Below, in pieces: positions 36,201 to 49,623 of a stretch of 64,000 bases of DNA. The notes beneath the pieces were generated by a model that saw only the letters and a program-made list of their open reading frames with translations, made no database searches and was not told the DNA's origin. The translations under genes were made by a program, and so were the position numbers. The DNA comes from Metridium senile. Its lineage: Eukaryota; Cnidaria; Anthozoa; Actiniaria; Metridiidae. The DNA lies in contig OX459105.1 in assembly GCA_949775045.1 (NCBI GenBank), positions 16,082,227 through 16,146,226 on the forward strand, given 5' to 3'. The number at the start of each line of letters is the position of its first letter. The first letter of the stretch is position 1.

Positions 36201-38520
36201 ATATACTATTTAACATACAAATCAATTTTCTACGTGCCGAAAAAAGGGGAAAAAATCAAGAAAAATGTGAACACATATTAACAGTTTGGTAGTAGTGCGG
36301 TCTTCTAACTCTTAGCCATGAGGGTGTACGATCCGCATGAAAGCTTGGAAAATTATTGTTTCAAATGTAGTTGATGCATTTATATTTATTACACTATGAT
36401 ACCTGCGTACAAGACATACTAAATTTGATAGTTTCATACTTGTTTTGCAAAGCTAAACATCGACCAAAGTCTGTCACTTTCAAATCTTTTTAGGCACAAT
36501 TAAAGTTTCCTAACATTGGCCCCAAATAATTCAGGGTTAATTGTTTTTTGTGCTCATTCAATAGAAACATGCATAGTAGTTGCTATTTTGGGCATTTTAC
36601 AGTAGGGTGTTGGCACAGCACCAGTTATCAATGTTTTTGTCCATAAACAATAAGGTATCATTACAGATGATGCTCTTTTGAACAATGACAATGTTGTGAA
36701 AAAAGATCTCAAAACTTTTAAAGATAGTCACACAACCATGATCATTGAACCGTTGAAAATAAGCACATTACATCCCAAGGAATAGCATAATTCACAGCAT
36801 TAGAAAGCTAGGATATATACCACAAACTGAAAAAATAGACGAAAATTATATCTGTATAGTTTCTTAAATCGTTGACGATTTGTACTTTCAAAAAAAACAA
36901 AAAATATTCACTTTAGATAGCTGATTATCAACAGTTTATATTAAGTTTTTATTTTTATTTTATTTTCTCGCTGAAAAACGACCTGAATCAGCCACGAAAA
37001 TCCGTCCATTTTACGTCTATTCGACATAATAATCGCCATGATTTTGGACGAAATAAACAACATATAAACAACGAGTTTTATTATTATTTCGTAAAAGATA
37101 TTTGTGTGAAAAAAACTAGAGGCTTTATCGTTAAAATACGAATAAAAACTCGCAGTTTTTACCACACATTGACACAACATTTAACATCACAACACAACTG
37201 TGGACTGTTTCACTTACTGCCTTTTTGTACGTTTTGCGACAAAAACTTATTCATTTGAAAGACTCACCTTGAAATGCCATTCCAGATTTACAAGAAACGG
37301 AAAACTGATAGCTTGGAGGATTTTCTTTTCATTCAGGGTATGTTCGACTTGTTTCAACTTGACTACCTGTGGCCCAGGATAAGAAAACACAATGTGAGTC
37401 GACAGACTTGCACCTGTACTCTAGATACTCCACGGTTCAGTGGCTTCTACGTCGCGCCGACCAACAAAACATTTGATGAATGCCCGGTTATGCATCGCTG
37501 AAGAAAACTCAAAATAGACACGCAAATATTTAGTATCCAAGAAATAAATGTTTGATTCTTTTAGGCGAATAAATTCGCCAGCTTTTGCTCGATTCGTGAC
37601 GGGCAATTGAGATTTTCATGACAATTTTTGGACTCGGTAAATTTGGTTTGTTTATGTGTTGCGAGAAATCGACCAGCTACGGTGAAATCTACAAACTAGA
37701 TCATAAAACCAGAGGTTTTGAAAGGCTTATATGCAATAAAGTTAGCAAGCTAGTCAGACTAATATCGGAAGTGACATTTCCCAAAGTATCTCAAATAAAC
37801 ACTGTTCCAGTGATCAGCATTATAAACAAAACCCTCGGTACACAAGTAAAAGATGTATGAACGAACAGCATTCAAACCGGAGCTTCGCTCGCTCGGTTGT
37901 CTTACCTTCTGCTTGTCTAAAATTTTCATAGCGAAGTATTTTTTGCTATCTTTATGTTGTACCAGCATCACACGACCAAATGATCCAGTACCCAGTGTTT
38001 TCAATCGGTCGAATTCTTCTAAACATGCTGTATTCTGCAGCAAATACACAATGACAACAGTGAATTACTTGGACTAAAACTAATCGTCTAAACATGGCCT
38101 CTTGGGAATATTTTATCGTGTGGAGAACTACAACACGAAACCCAGAGATACATCTAACGAATTTATCGTGTTGTAACATGATCCAAAGGAAAAAACAGCT
38201 ATAAAAGTCATTTAGAAACCACTTCTCGAACAAAGCTATCGGCCTATGAATACATTTTGTCGAGCAAGCCTCCCTTGGTTTGTTTGAGCGAGCAACAACC
38301 CTGTAATTCAGAGAGAAACGATCGACTTACGTGTTCTGGTTTTTCCCATTTTGCGTTGAAATCCTTTTTGAGCTCGTCTATATGCTCGCCTATTAAAAAA
38401 ACAAAAACAAAAGATGAGCTTTTTACGGCCAAAGCGAAAAGCACATACGCTACTCCTGTAGATTTCTAATTTACCTATATTTGATTCGCCCTTCTTTCCC
38501 CTTTCATTTGTGTTGCCCAT
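33247..38520 (-). CDS. PRKACA: cAMP-dependent protein kinase catalytic subunit, 10 exons, complete
   Basis: AGC Ser/Thr kinase released from regulatory subunits by cAMP. Exons: 38475-38520, 38331-38389, 37906-38034, 37268-37366, 35698-35780, 35243-35320, 34548-34692, 33807-33929, 33471-33638, 33247-33372; 1056 nt, 351 residues. The start [11 protein letters not shown] has the Gly2 N-myristoylation context. Visible residues: glycine loop GTGSFG (50-55), Lys72 in YFAMK, catalytic YRDLKPEN with Asp166, DFG Asp184, activation-loop Thr197 in [26 protein letters not shown], the AGC tail FDDYEEE, and the terminal hydrophobic FADF. All catalytic residues are present, so the kinase should be active. 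Vertebrate PRKACA and PRKACB are equally close; the gene is probably their pre-duplication orthologue. Tail-to-tail with NASP. Confidence 0.97.
36440..36500 (-). other. Possible kinase-like DFG fragment inside a PKA intron
   Basis: The minus strand reads [17 protein letters not shown] between stops. It resembles the DFG segment [12 protein letters not shown] of this gene's own exon 34548-34692. There is no flanking homology or splice context, so it may be a decayed exon copy or chance. Confidence 0.25.
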
Positions 38521-38900
38521 GGCTTCGAGGGCAAGCGAAACTGCAGTTCAATATTTTTAGACCTGTCCAATGAGTTTAAGAACAGTGTAGACTAAAACTT
38601 TGCTATGCCGTAAAAATAATCCTTGATTTTCGCGTGCCCCTTTTTTCGCAGCCGTATTGGTATCAAACACCAGAGTTGCTTCACGGCTCTCCGAATAGCA
38701 AACACATACGACCCACTGACGTCAAGCCTGTTCGATAACCCGATTGGTTGCCGAAGTCGAACCATGAGAGCACATTTCCATATAAAGAAGGTTTCGCGGC
38801 GACAGCTGAGAGCCGATTTGCCGACACCGTCGCGAAGAAAAGCCGATCAAAACAAGCAAATTGACAACAAATAACGGGGTGATCTCTTGAATTTGTTGCT
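38521..38900 (-). promoter_or_regulatory. Proximal promoter of the PKA catalytic subunit gene, with CRE
   Basis: GC-elevated stretch upstream of the start codon. It has a perfect CRE palindrome TGACGTCA at 38717-38724 and a CCAAT-type box (minus CAACCAAT, near 38743-38750). A CRE would make the kinase gene a possible target of its own cAMP/CREB pathway. Inferred from motif only. Confidence 0.5.
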
Positions 38901-41900
38901 AGCAATAAACACAAAAGAAGGTGTAGCAACGAATTTGTTGTTCAAATTGAGTTTATACAATGAGATAAATCCTATGTCGTTAACAGAAGTTTACTCAAAT
39001 TGGCCCATTTTAATTTGTCATTCAAAACAGCCTTTGTGCCAAAAATTCTTGTTTTTTTTTTTAATATAATACCAGTAAAATTATACCAAATGACCAAATG
39101 AATTTCTCAATGTATATTAAATAATAAACTACATTACATAATTGATCACATCAGACCAGAGTAATTACAATTAAATATGTTAATTCAGTATGTACATTTC
39201 AATATCATTTGTAACTTGATTCATTCAATCTGAATAGAATTAACACCTAGATTATACACACAAACTGTGGTAAATGTCCCAATTAAAGACTGTACTGCTA
39301 CACTATTAAACTGAACATTGAAAATTATTGACCTATTTATCTGATTATATTGTGATCACATTGTTGGAAATTTACACTTCTGCTCATAAAGCTTTATAAA
39401 AGTCTGTATTATCCTCACAGACAATCAAACCCCGCTGAGATGGGTATGGATTTCATTCCTGTAGTGTAGTATTTCTATTAATCCATTGAAGGCACAGTTA
39501 GTTATCTTTTCATTGCCAAATAGATCTAAAAAGCATGCATGAAGTCACGATAAAAAAATCACTGTAGCAGTGAGGTAAATTGTTAATGTTATATTTGTGT
39601 AACAATTTATACAATTAGTAAACAATAATAACTAACATATTTTATATATAATCTCCCTTTAAATGTTTTTCAATTCAGGTCTTCTTGGGTAGAATATTTT
39701 CATTATAGTATGTCAACTGTATAGTTGATTTGCTGTTTTCAGATACCAAATCCAAACTGGATGTCACTCTTAGCAAAACTTCACTGGCTATAGCCTCTTA
39801 TACATGTGATACATGAGCTAGCCAGTCAAGAACAAAAGTAAGTTGCCATATTTTGATTTGGTCAATTTATTCATTCATTTTTCTGAAAAGAAGCTCTAAA
39901 ATTTACATCTGTTTAAAAACTATTTATTTTTTTCACTATTGCTTGCTTTGCCACTTCATACAGGGTGGTCAACGGTGAGGGCGGTCAGCATAGAGTCCCA
40001 CACATATTTCAATATTTCTGATTTTCATGCATCGCTCACGAGTTTTAGTCAAATTCACCAATCACAAATTTTATCTTTAGTGAATTGTGCACTGAATTGT
40101 GTTATTTTCACGAATCATGCATTTATTTCAGTCTAAATCACGTATCATGCGTTACCCCTTTTCCAGCCTGTTCAAAAACCACTAGGAAGACATATTATAA
40201 CCCTCCTACACTGCACCATCCACCTACTGCTCACTTTACCCAGCCCACAAACACCACTGGAGAACACTTAATACATACCCACACAAACAAAAACACTTAA
40301 GAAAGTAAGACCTGTGTCTATACAATGATACATAATCTATTGTGATATCATAAAAGCTAATTTTCTCTGTGTGATACTTTTGTCATAGATTTTTCTAACA
40401 GAGCAGGTATAATTATAAGCAAATGCTTGACAAGTGCCTCACTAGTTTATAAAACAAAAGCACCATTAACACCTTGCCAAAGCACCTTAATTGTCAGCTC
40501 AGTGAGGCTTGCTGGGCATATGATTAGCTGCTCCATGAGCTATTTGTTGTGAAATATTCATTGGTTTATACTAAAGAACTTCTTAGAGCATATTTTACAT
40601 ATAAAATTTGATTTCCATTTTTTTATCTGGATATGATGGTTTCTCTGTGTAAAATAGTCTTATGCTTATGTTGCAGTTAAGGCATCAATTAGCATTTTAC
40701 AATAGGTAATATAATGAAATTAAACACCGTAAAAAATGTTGACTTAGCATTTTTAGCTAGACAACTATTCTTATCCTATGAACATTGGTTGTATAACATT
40801 ACATTATAATCTGGCTTATTTTGGGAGCCGCTGGATATAATACAGTCATAAAAGTCATGTTAGAATCACTGTTGATCTAAGTCTTTCAGCTAAACCTTTT
40901 TCAGGTTCAATTCTCAACATTTTCATATATTGTCCTGTCGGTGGCTTATTTGTTTGAGACTGCTTAAACTATTCATTTGGCCTTTTATTATTAATTTAAC
41001 AACACAAAGTTCTTTGAAATTGAAAAGAACAATGCTGTATGACATTTAATAGATCATAATATGGAAACAACAATACTTTTATATTCAACAGCTACGCAGT
41101 TACTTAAACATAACAATCCATTTCATTTCCCTTCTCACAAATTCACATCCTTTCCATAGAGTGGATAATGTGATTCTTAATGATGTATGTTATTTAATCG
41201 GCCGCTAAAAGCATGCGACAAGTTGTTTTGCAGTTCTAGAAAACATCAGGCATTTCATTAATACGTTTAACGATAACCTTAGGATATATTTGTTGCCGAT
41301 TACAAACATCTGATTGATTGAAGACGATATTTTAAGGTAAAAATAATGGGAATTTGATACTTGTGTATGTCTAAATCAAAACACATGTATTACAATTTAA
41401 CCTACATGGCCTGGCAAGTCTCGTACTCTTAATGGACTATCAACAAAAATTTATCAATTTATCCATCGTGAATGAGACTGAGATGCCTGATAAAAACATA
41501 AAACATTGCAGTCTATTAACCTATATGCAATTGGAAGACAAATACAACTAACTTTTCTCTTAAAAATCACTATTATCAAAATATTATAAACTCATTATTA
41601 ATAAATAATACTTTTACTTTTGTGAGTAACAAAGCCTTCTTTTGGAAAATCAGCAACTGTGAACTATCAATTCTATCATTTATATTTCCCCTGTTGAAAA
41701 GGCTTCAATAAAATTTATATGGCTGGGTGGCATGGGTTTTCGAGTGGCGGACATTTCACTGCTGTGGGAGTACAGGTAAGAGCCAGATTAGGTTATCACA
41801 CAGGGGCCATGTGTATTCCCAGGAGAGTGAAAAAACCTTTGTTTGGAATGCTCTGAAATGCATGAAAGTGAGGGCAAGGGGTTCAAAACCTGTGTTTCAA

Positions 41901-44600
41901 TCAATATGGTAGCCTGTGATAAAAGCTTATGGCTTGAATATGGATTCTTTATGAGTTGAGTTTGTTTGTTATCTCCCTTATCAAAAGGGTAACTTTTACT
42001 GTTGCATGGTTTTCCTCCCTGGTCAAAAAGGAACATGTGACTCAGTGTTGTATGCTGTACATGTTGAATGTAGTGGTTGGTAGTTAGGTTGAATGAACCT
42101 TAAGAAAGAGCCCTGATGGAGAGTGATTGGTTGTAAGATTTACAGGTTGTTTTACAGGGATTCCAAAAAAATATTGAGCAAGGTTTCAATCCTTCATATA
42201 AAAATATATATAACGTGCAAGGTCAAATACAGCAAGAGTATTGTGAGCCTCTTCGATTATCATGCAACACCCAAGGGCAAAAAAAATCAAGCAAGCTTAT
42301 CACTCGCCCAGCTATTCAATGCCCAACAAATATCAAGTGATCGGCCATCCCTATGGGCAACAATGTTGTCAAAGAAAGGTTTTCATCTGATATAATATCA
42401 ATATATGAACCATATAAAAACTGCTAAAATAACTCTCTATCAACTAATGGCAAAACATAGTGGGAAGCAAACTGACTCTTACTTTTTGGAAGATAATTAT
42501 TTATCACAGAAATCTTTGCTATTCAATGTGCAGTCATAAGTAACAATATTAAAAAACTATAACTATGAATCCAACACAACTTGTTGTAGTTATCCTTTGA
42601 GCAACAAGTGTAAAGGAGAAAAACATTTTTCTGAGTGATGGGTTGTATTGACAATTTTTGTGCTACATCCACTTATTCATTGTTTTGCTTGCATGTACCT
42701 CCTACTCCATCATATATTTTCTCTATAACTGCTTTGTCTGTGGCCATTGTGAAGCAGGATTGTGCTATCAATAGATTACTGTAGTGGACATGAGATTGAT
42801 TTTATTTGCAAAATAAAGCAAAACAAAGACTCTCAATATTAGGGGTGCCATCGAAAATATTTTGTCTTCAAAAACAAAATCATGATTTTGAAGATGTCTG
42901 TAATAGACTGGAAATAAATCCCAAAGATGTTCACCTAGTGGGAGAGTTGGCTTAATTTAATATATAGCTTTATGTAATAAATGCAAAATTCTGGTGGTTA
43001 ATGTATGAACTGTTATCAAGAGTCGCCTGTATCAAAAATAACTTTTAAATGCTATTTTGGATGTCTAATTACGGTTTCAAAGGTGACAACTATAACAAGA
43101 GTTGACTGTAGTAAAGATAACTTTTGCTAATAAAGATGTAATTTCAATAAATTACCATTTAAAATATGTATAAAATAATATATTGATGTACTTTATTCAA
43201 AATTTAAAGTTAACTGCAAATTATGAGATATCATTTCTTGTAAAAAAAAATAAGCACAATTTTTATAGGCAGAAACACACAAGAGCATTCAGTGATAAAA
43301 AATCTTTTCTACATTTCCATACATATATCAACAAGTTTTATGTGATAAAAGTAGAAAGAGAAACATATAAGATTTCAAAGCAGATAAAGCAATATAAACC
43401 TTGTCAACACTTATTTAATGCACATTTTTATAAATATTCCTTCAAGAATATAAAAAGGACAAATAAATAATGCATTTGCTCTAAGGAAAACATGACCCAG
43501 CTCAAGACCAGTAAAGGAGAAGACAGAATGAACAACTGGATTTCTTTACAACTAAAAATATTTCAATTTACATTTCAATGCATTTTCAATCTTTTGCATT
43601 CAAGAAAGCAAAAAATAAATACAAAAATATCATCTAGCAACTATCATTAATAGTAGAAATGTACAATTAAGGTAATACATATTTTGAAAATGTCATCATT
43701 TGTCATATTTAGTTCAGCTCCCTTCAACAGAGGTCACTGACCGTGTTAAAAAAAAAACAATCAAAGGAAAATCAAAAATAGCACAAAGAACGACAATGAA
43801 CCAAAATATAAATAGCAAGCCCTTCCTAATAACAAATTTTATCATTGAAAAACACAGAAATTTCATTAATATCTCAATAAAAACAGTTTTATAACAGATT
43901 TCTTGACATCTCCAAGGGATCGAGCTAATTTGAAACTGACGCGAAATTCAAAAATTCACTTCGAAAGTTATCATCGGCATAATCCATATTTATTATTATC
44001 ATCGATCTCTGTTGGTTTTTAGCTGGATGTTGAAGTTATTACACAGTAAATATTGTAAGGAAAACAAACTGTTTTGTCAAATCTCAGCATGTCAGTAGAG
44101 TCGCACGGTTTGAGAAAAACAGAAAGAGGAACTTGGCTTTTGTAAAACACAGCTGTGTCAAATTGTTTGCAGAGTACAAATAAATTTAGAAAACAACATA
44201 GAATTAACCAGTAATTACTCTATTTTCAAGCAAAAATGATGCCAATGGGATTATGCATAGGACGTTGTGTTCAATATAATGCATTTGAAATGAGGTAAAA
44301 CAAATTAGTAACGCATTTACAAAGAGATTATGCAGTTAAAACAAAACTCAGCATTGCTCAATCATGTTCACAAGTTAAACTCCAAGCAAAACTCACAAGA
44401 AAACACACAAACTTTGATAAAAGCTGAAATAAAGTTAATTGCGGCATATACCAAGCAAACTTAATACTACGCACAACGAAATCCAAACAAAATTACATTG
44501 TTTGACGTCGAGGGCAATGGAAAGTGAAGGTCGAACTGCACCGTTCAAACGGCAAAACACGCCATGTTCCCCTACCGTTTTAGGGGACTTTTCAAAGTTC
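38901..44600. other. AT-rich region upstream of the PKA gene, no gene recognised
   Basis: If the distal first exon at 44662-44692 is real, this is an intron. No conserved protein is seen on either strand; frames such as 43183-43470 are Lys/Tyr/Asn-rich AT noise. A SINE-tail-like segment with GGTTTTCCTCCCTGGTC lies at about 41930-42060. Confidence 0.5.
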
Positions 44601-44661
44601 ACTCTGTCAAAATAAAACTTTGAAAGCAATCGGTATCAATTAAGATATCAATTATACTTAC

Positions 44662-44692
44662 TTATCGGATCTTTCTTCGAGCTTTTCTTCAT
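44662..44692 (-). CDS. PRKACA: Candidate alternative first exon of the PKA catalytic subunit
   Basis: The minus strand reads ATG then MKKSSKKDPI and one extra base, followed by a consensus donor GTAAGTATAA. The exon ends in phase 1, exactly as the proximal first exon does. Joined to the second exon it gives [20 protein letters not shown]. It lacks Gly2, so this form would not be myristoylated. Alternative N-termini are known for PKA C subunits in animals; this one is inferred. Confidence 0.5.
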
Positions 44693-44879
44693 CGTTGCTC
44701 CGTATCCAAGGAAGCAAAGAGCAATCGAGTCAGTATTGGAATCTGCAACGATGACCGAGCAAACAACTAACTCTTCAGTCCCTTGACTACTTAGAAATAG
44801 ACTAAAACAATATAACTACTTCCACTTAGGAGCAGCTAGCATTCCAGGTTGAAAATACACTCAAACCAAGAGAGTATCA

Positions 44880-45230
44880 GTGAGTTTTTACTCAAACATT
44901 TAGTTCACCTCGCTTGCTTACCTTTTGGATCGTTGAACGAGGCGCGACAGACTCTTCAAGTCAACTTGACTGACCCGTGAAATTACAATAACAGTAAAAC
45001 TTCAGAATAATTTAGAGCGACATAAAAAGCAGTGACTATACTTTGTATTTCTCGTTTGTACGTACTCCGCCAAGCTAGAAGCAGAAGTGTGAAAGTAAAT
45101 ACTGGTTAATAATATCCTCCTTTATGCTGCTGTGTATCGGCCTTTGCATGAATATATTATGCAAGCAAAGTAACGCGCGCGGATTGCGTGATGATTGCGA
45201 GGGGGCCAGGCGGAGAGCTTTGATGTATCG
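44880..45230 (-). promoter_or_regulatory. Possible distal promoter or 5' UTR exon region of the PKA gene
   Basis: A second good minus-strand donor (CAAAAG|GTAAGCAAGCG, near 44920) and a GC-rich block with GCGCGCGG at 45174-45215 lie upstream of the candidate alternative exon. This suggests a transcription start region. No start codon is assigned. Confidence 0.3.
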
Positions 45231-46139
45231 ATCTATTTTTGCAATGGCACTTATACTTGCTTTAGAAACAGAGCTCCGAAAAACACATGGAAAACACAGA
45301 TTTAACTTGACATCTTTTTGGAAAAGATAACTAGTTCTCAAACACTTATAAACTATTATAAACTCTCAGAACTCACTTTTTGTTACAAGTCGGGAACCTC
45401 TTTTCTTGACATAAGCCAATTTACCCGAGATAATTATAGTTCTGTTGTTACTTCATACATACACAACAACACTACTTTGTAAAGACTGTTCAAATCACAG
45501 ACAGTGGAGACGCTTCTGTTGTCAAAAGAAAAGAAAGTTTTACAATCATCAAATTTTGATTTACACTAGATATAACTTAACCAGTTCTCTATTCACCTCA
45601 CTGCGTCAATACTGCATAAAAAGGTTTTCTTCGATTGCTTCTCTTATCTTCTTCTTTTCTGTTGTTGATGAATTAATTCATTTAGAACATTTATTCGTTT
45701 TTGCTCCAAGTTATGGTTACAAGAGTTTTATGAACGACAGTACTAGTGTGTTGTGATGAGTTCAGTGACGCAGGTTCGAGTCAGGGTCATGACGTCACAT
45801 AATATTGGACCGATCTGTATTTTAGTTTCAATAAGTTAACACAACTGAAAAAAAATGTCCAACAAAAATACTGTTCTTTACGTTCATAACATAATACCAT
45901 ATATGAAATAAAGTTTCAAAACTACAAAATAGAAATAAAATAAGCCTAAAAAAATGTTGAACACTCCAGAAATTTCTTTACAATTAGCAATGTATAATCG
46001 TGACGAGAATGCCTATATCTAAAGGAATGATAAGTTTTATATACGTATTAGTCAAGTACCTGCCAACATTTTTTGACGTTTTTCAGATACAGCTGTGAAC
46101 ACTGCTGACATAACCGTCTATTTTTGGAACACAAATATC

Positions 46140-46500
46140 CCACAGTTCTTTGCAGGGGTAGTTAATTCCAAGATGGCCGACTGTTTTCATATGTTATTTC
46201 GAGGATACTTGGACATTTGAGCTTATTGACATATCGTATATACTTACCAAGATTCCTCGCCAAAGCGTAATCTACTACCCAACATATACTTCTATCTTGA
46301 TTCGTCTACGGCTTTGAAAGAAATGCTCTGGAATCGACTTGATTTTGAAAACAACTTCAACTCTCGTCAATGTTCTACGGTTTTGCGTTTGTTTTGAATT
46401 TACAAAATCAAAGGTTTAGTAATCTCTGTCATTTAATGGACTCTTAGTTTGAATACAAAGAATGTCATGAATTTAAAAGGGATTAACTAGTAAGTACACA
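46140..46500 (+). promoter_or_regulatory. Possible promoter and 5' UTR exon of the FYVE gene
   Basis: CCAAGATGGCCGAC at 46168-46181 matches a YY1-type motif common at start sites, and a consensus donor GTAAGTAC occurs at 46491. Splicing to the coding exon acceptor at 49909-49910 is possible. Weak, motif-based. Confidence 0.25.
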
Positions 46501-46790
46501 GTCTTATGTTCGTTAATATTTGCTAAAAACGTAGAGCTTCTAGCGCCTTGCACTTAAAATCATCAATGTCAACTTACACAGGTCATATTTGTTATTTAAA
46601 GAAGGGGTAGATCTTGGGTTAATGCGACCTATGTTAATAAGTTTAAGTATGCCATTGATCGTTTTGTTTATAGGAAGAGAGAATTGTTGTTATTGTATTC
46701 ATTACTACATTTGACATTTATCAACTGAAGATTATTTATAATCTAGCTTGTGTTGTAGCTTACATGTTCATGGCCTGCTCCGAATGTAAT

Positions 46791-48003
46791 CTCCTCCCAG
46801 CGTAACCAATAGATGAAACCGATCATCGGAAATTCAATCGATACAATCAATATCAATCGATATTATTACTAAATTGATATCGATTGGCATCGGCAATCGA
46901 TCACCAATCAATAATCACAAAAAAGTCTTCAATCAATGATTATCAATTGCTATTATCTGTTTATCGATTGCTAATCGATGGGTATCGACTGGTCAAACTA
47001 GTACTGTATTTGATCACACAATTTGATGATCTGCATGATCTATGTCAACACAAGCTGTTACATGACCTGGCTATGGTGAAGCACGAGGCAGTGAAGGAGA
47101 AATGGATCACTCAATTCATATTCATATTTTCAATTATAGTTTTAACACATTAAAAAGCGGAAAGAAAATCGGGGATCGCCACACTCATTTTAAGTCATTC
47201 GTAAACCATTATCTTATTTTCACAGAAATTATATTCAAAAATAACTCAAAATGGAGAGAGATTGCTTTCTCACGAGTTATAAGAATTTGAAGAAGTGTTT
47301 CTTAATGTTTCGCTTATCGAAACATTTGAATGACGTCTCCATGAAGTGCGCGCGCGAAATTGATAAAAAACAATGCGCAGAAGGATGAGCGCAAAAAATA
47401 AGCGCAAACGTTGTTAACTGTTGACTGTGACTGCAATAAGCTATTCATAAGGGTCTCAATGGTATGGCGGTTTGATTACGGTTGATACTTTTGATAATGC
47501 ATGCAAACTATAATAGAATAACACTTATGTTTTTATATTTTGCATCATCTTAGTTACTCTTAACATCAATGTTTACGGAAGGTTTATGGCTTATTAACTT
47601 TTCAGGTAGCCATATTACGGGAAATGGTTAATCTCATTGGGACCTGTACGAGTTGAGTTAATCTCATGTGATCATATCGATACAACCAATTGTTCTAGTT
47701 AAATCACGTAAAAAAGATTGTTTATCAGATTTTTATATGTTCATGTTTGTACAATGAAATAAATTGTATTGCCAAAGAACATTAAAACAGTTGTATATAC
47801 AGTATATAAAAAAATAAAAAAACTGATACCAATCGATACCAATTAGGTTATCGATTGCTATTGGAAATCGATAACAATCGATAATCACACATTTCTTCTT
47901 CATCGATTGGTCATCGATTTCAGATATCAATGAATAAATTGATATCGATTGATATCGATTGATATCGATTATTGGTTTCATCGATTGGTTACGCCGGGTC
48001 TCC
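46791..48003. mobile_element. Large foldback element with ATCGAT-rich inverted arms
   Basis: Left GCGTAACCAATAGATGAAAC and right GTTTCATCGATTGGTTACGC are inverted. Each is followed inward by about 180-200 bp of AATCGAT/GATATCGAT-rich sequence. The element spans about 1.2 kb and the centre (47050-47800) shows no transposase. Confidence 0.75.
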
Positions 48004-48284
48004 TATTAGAATATTTCTGATATTTTGTACATATTTTAATAATTTCTCCCAGCATGTTTATATCATAGTATATAGACACCCTATTTTTATTCCTTAATTA
48101 ATTCATTCTTTTTTTTATCAGACGTATACATATTAATGATTTAACTAATTGTATCCATGTTTCTGTGTAGTCTATCTAACATTTAAAATGAAATAGATCT
48201 ATGTATTCCTTACCAAGCATCTCCTTGTCCTAACACTCTTCTCACTACAACAGTAATACAGCACCAGTCCAAAGCTGCGTTTTG

Positions 48285-48505
48285 GTTGGCCCCCTAATAC
48301 AGTACCGCTATTGTTTGGTTAGGTTTAGGGCAATTGTTTGGAAAGACTCTATTGTTTTTTAAACCAATCCTAAACAATGTTTCGATTTGGTGATGACTGC
48401 GCCCCCTCCCCCCCCCCCCCCCCCCTAATACAGTACCGCTATTGTTTGGTTAGGTTTCTATTGTATGGAAAGACTCTATTGTTTTTTAAACCAATCATCT
48501 TGAAC
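48285..48505. repeat. Two-copy tandem repeat with poly-C
   Basis: CCCCTAATACAGTACCGCTA through TTGTTTTTTAAACCAATC occurs at 48291-48368 and at 48421-48498, with a poly-C run (about 48409-48425) between. Confidence 0.8.
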
Positions 48506-49378
48506 ACAAACCCTCAGAACAACAAGAAAACATTACACCAGTGTTTGCTTCACTAAGCCAGTGATGCATGCTAATGTATACAATATTTGACAATATAAAT
48601 TATCAACAAGCAAAAATACACTTGCTAACCCACACCAGAGGGAGGATATAAAAGAACCACTGAAAATGTAATAAACCCTGGCTCTACAGTGACCACCATT
48701 AGTTACTGGCTCAAAACTGGTATTAACTGCAAATTGCACATAATTATCAGCCATTAAAGGCTATCCATTCATGTGACTGATTTTGAAGCATATTGAGATA
48801 TATATATATGGCTTTGTAATTTGCTATATAAACTGGCAAGACTCAAAGCTGGACTAGAGAGCTGGTCCCATTGAATATGCAGTACATATATACCTATTTC
48901 AAAAATCTTTATCGCAATCAAAGCTACAATGTACACTCTGAAGCCTGCAAAGGATGTTGGTAATATGAACATAATTTGTGATTTATTGTGTGTTTTTATA
49001 AGAAAAAATGTTTCATCATCCACCACTGTAACAATTTGTCATGGTCATTTAAAAAACTCATTAATAATTCATGACCATTTTGTTCAATCCGATGCTCCTC
49101 TCTGGTCACAAGGAAAGCATTGTATATCTCATAATCTACGGCTGAAACGCGGAGGGATTTGAATGCGGCCCAGGGGAATGATGATGTACTAACAATAGAA
49201 GAACAATGGAATGCAAATGAACATGAAGCATTATATAATGGCACATGTGTCATATAATGCTTCATGTCCATATTTCAGATATTACCCTTCCCCCCAATCT
49301 CTACTGACGAGTGAACATCAGACTTAGAAATAATTTACTTTTAGATTTTTGGCGAAAAAAATACTTTGATCATGAGTG

Positions 49379-49452
49379 CCAATGCCAGGATTCTAACCGA
49401 GATCTTCTGCTTGGTTGTATCCGAGCTTTGAGCCATTATGCCACTTAGGCAA
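49379..49452 (-). pseudogene. Degenerate tRNA-like sequence
   Basis: On the minus strand GCCTAAGTGGCATAATGG resembles an A-box arm, and GGTTAGAATCC a B box with one C-to-A change. Stems do not close well, so this is a tRNA pseudogene or SINE head inside the long MITE copy rather than a functional tRNA. Confidence 0.4.
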
Positions 49453-49623
49453 TCGATGAAAAGTTTGCAATGAAAAGTCATCAAGTTCATTAGCATTCAA
49501 GTTGGTTAGCATTCCTCTATTGTTAGTGTAGATCAATTCCCAAATGCAAACGACCTTCCGTTTTCTTTTGTTTCATCGATATTGGACAAAATGGTCATGA
49601 ATTACTAATGAGTTTTTTAAGCC

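Noticed and set aside
43183..43470. 95-codon plus-strand frame
   Set aside because: Lys/Tyr/Asn-rich AT-driven frame with no domain, no splice context and no similarity I recognise.
49379..49452. Functional tRNA gene
   Set aside because: A- and B-box similarity only; B box has a substitution, the stems do not close and no clear anticodon arm is seen.
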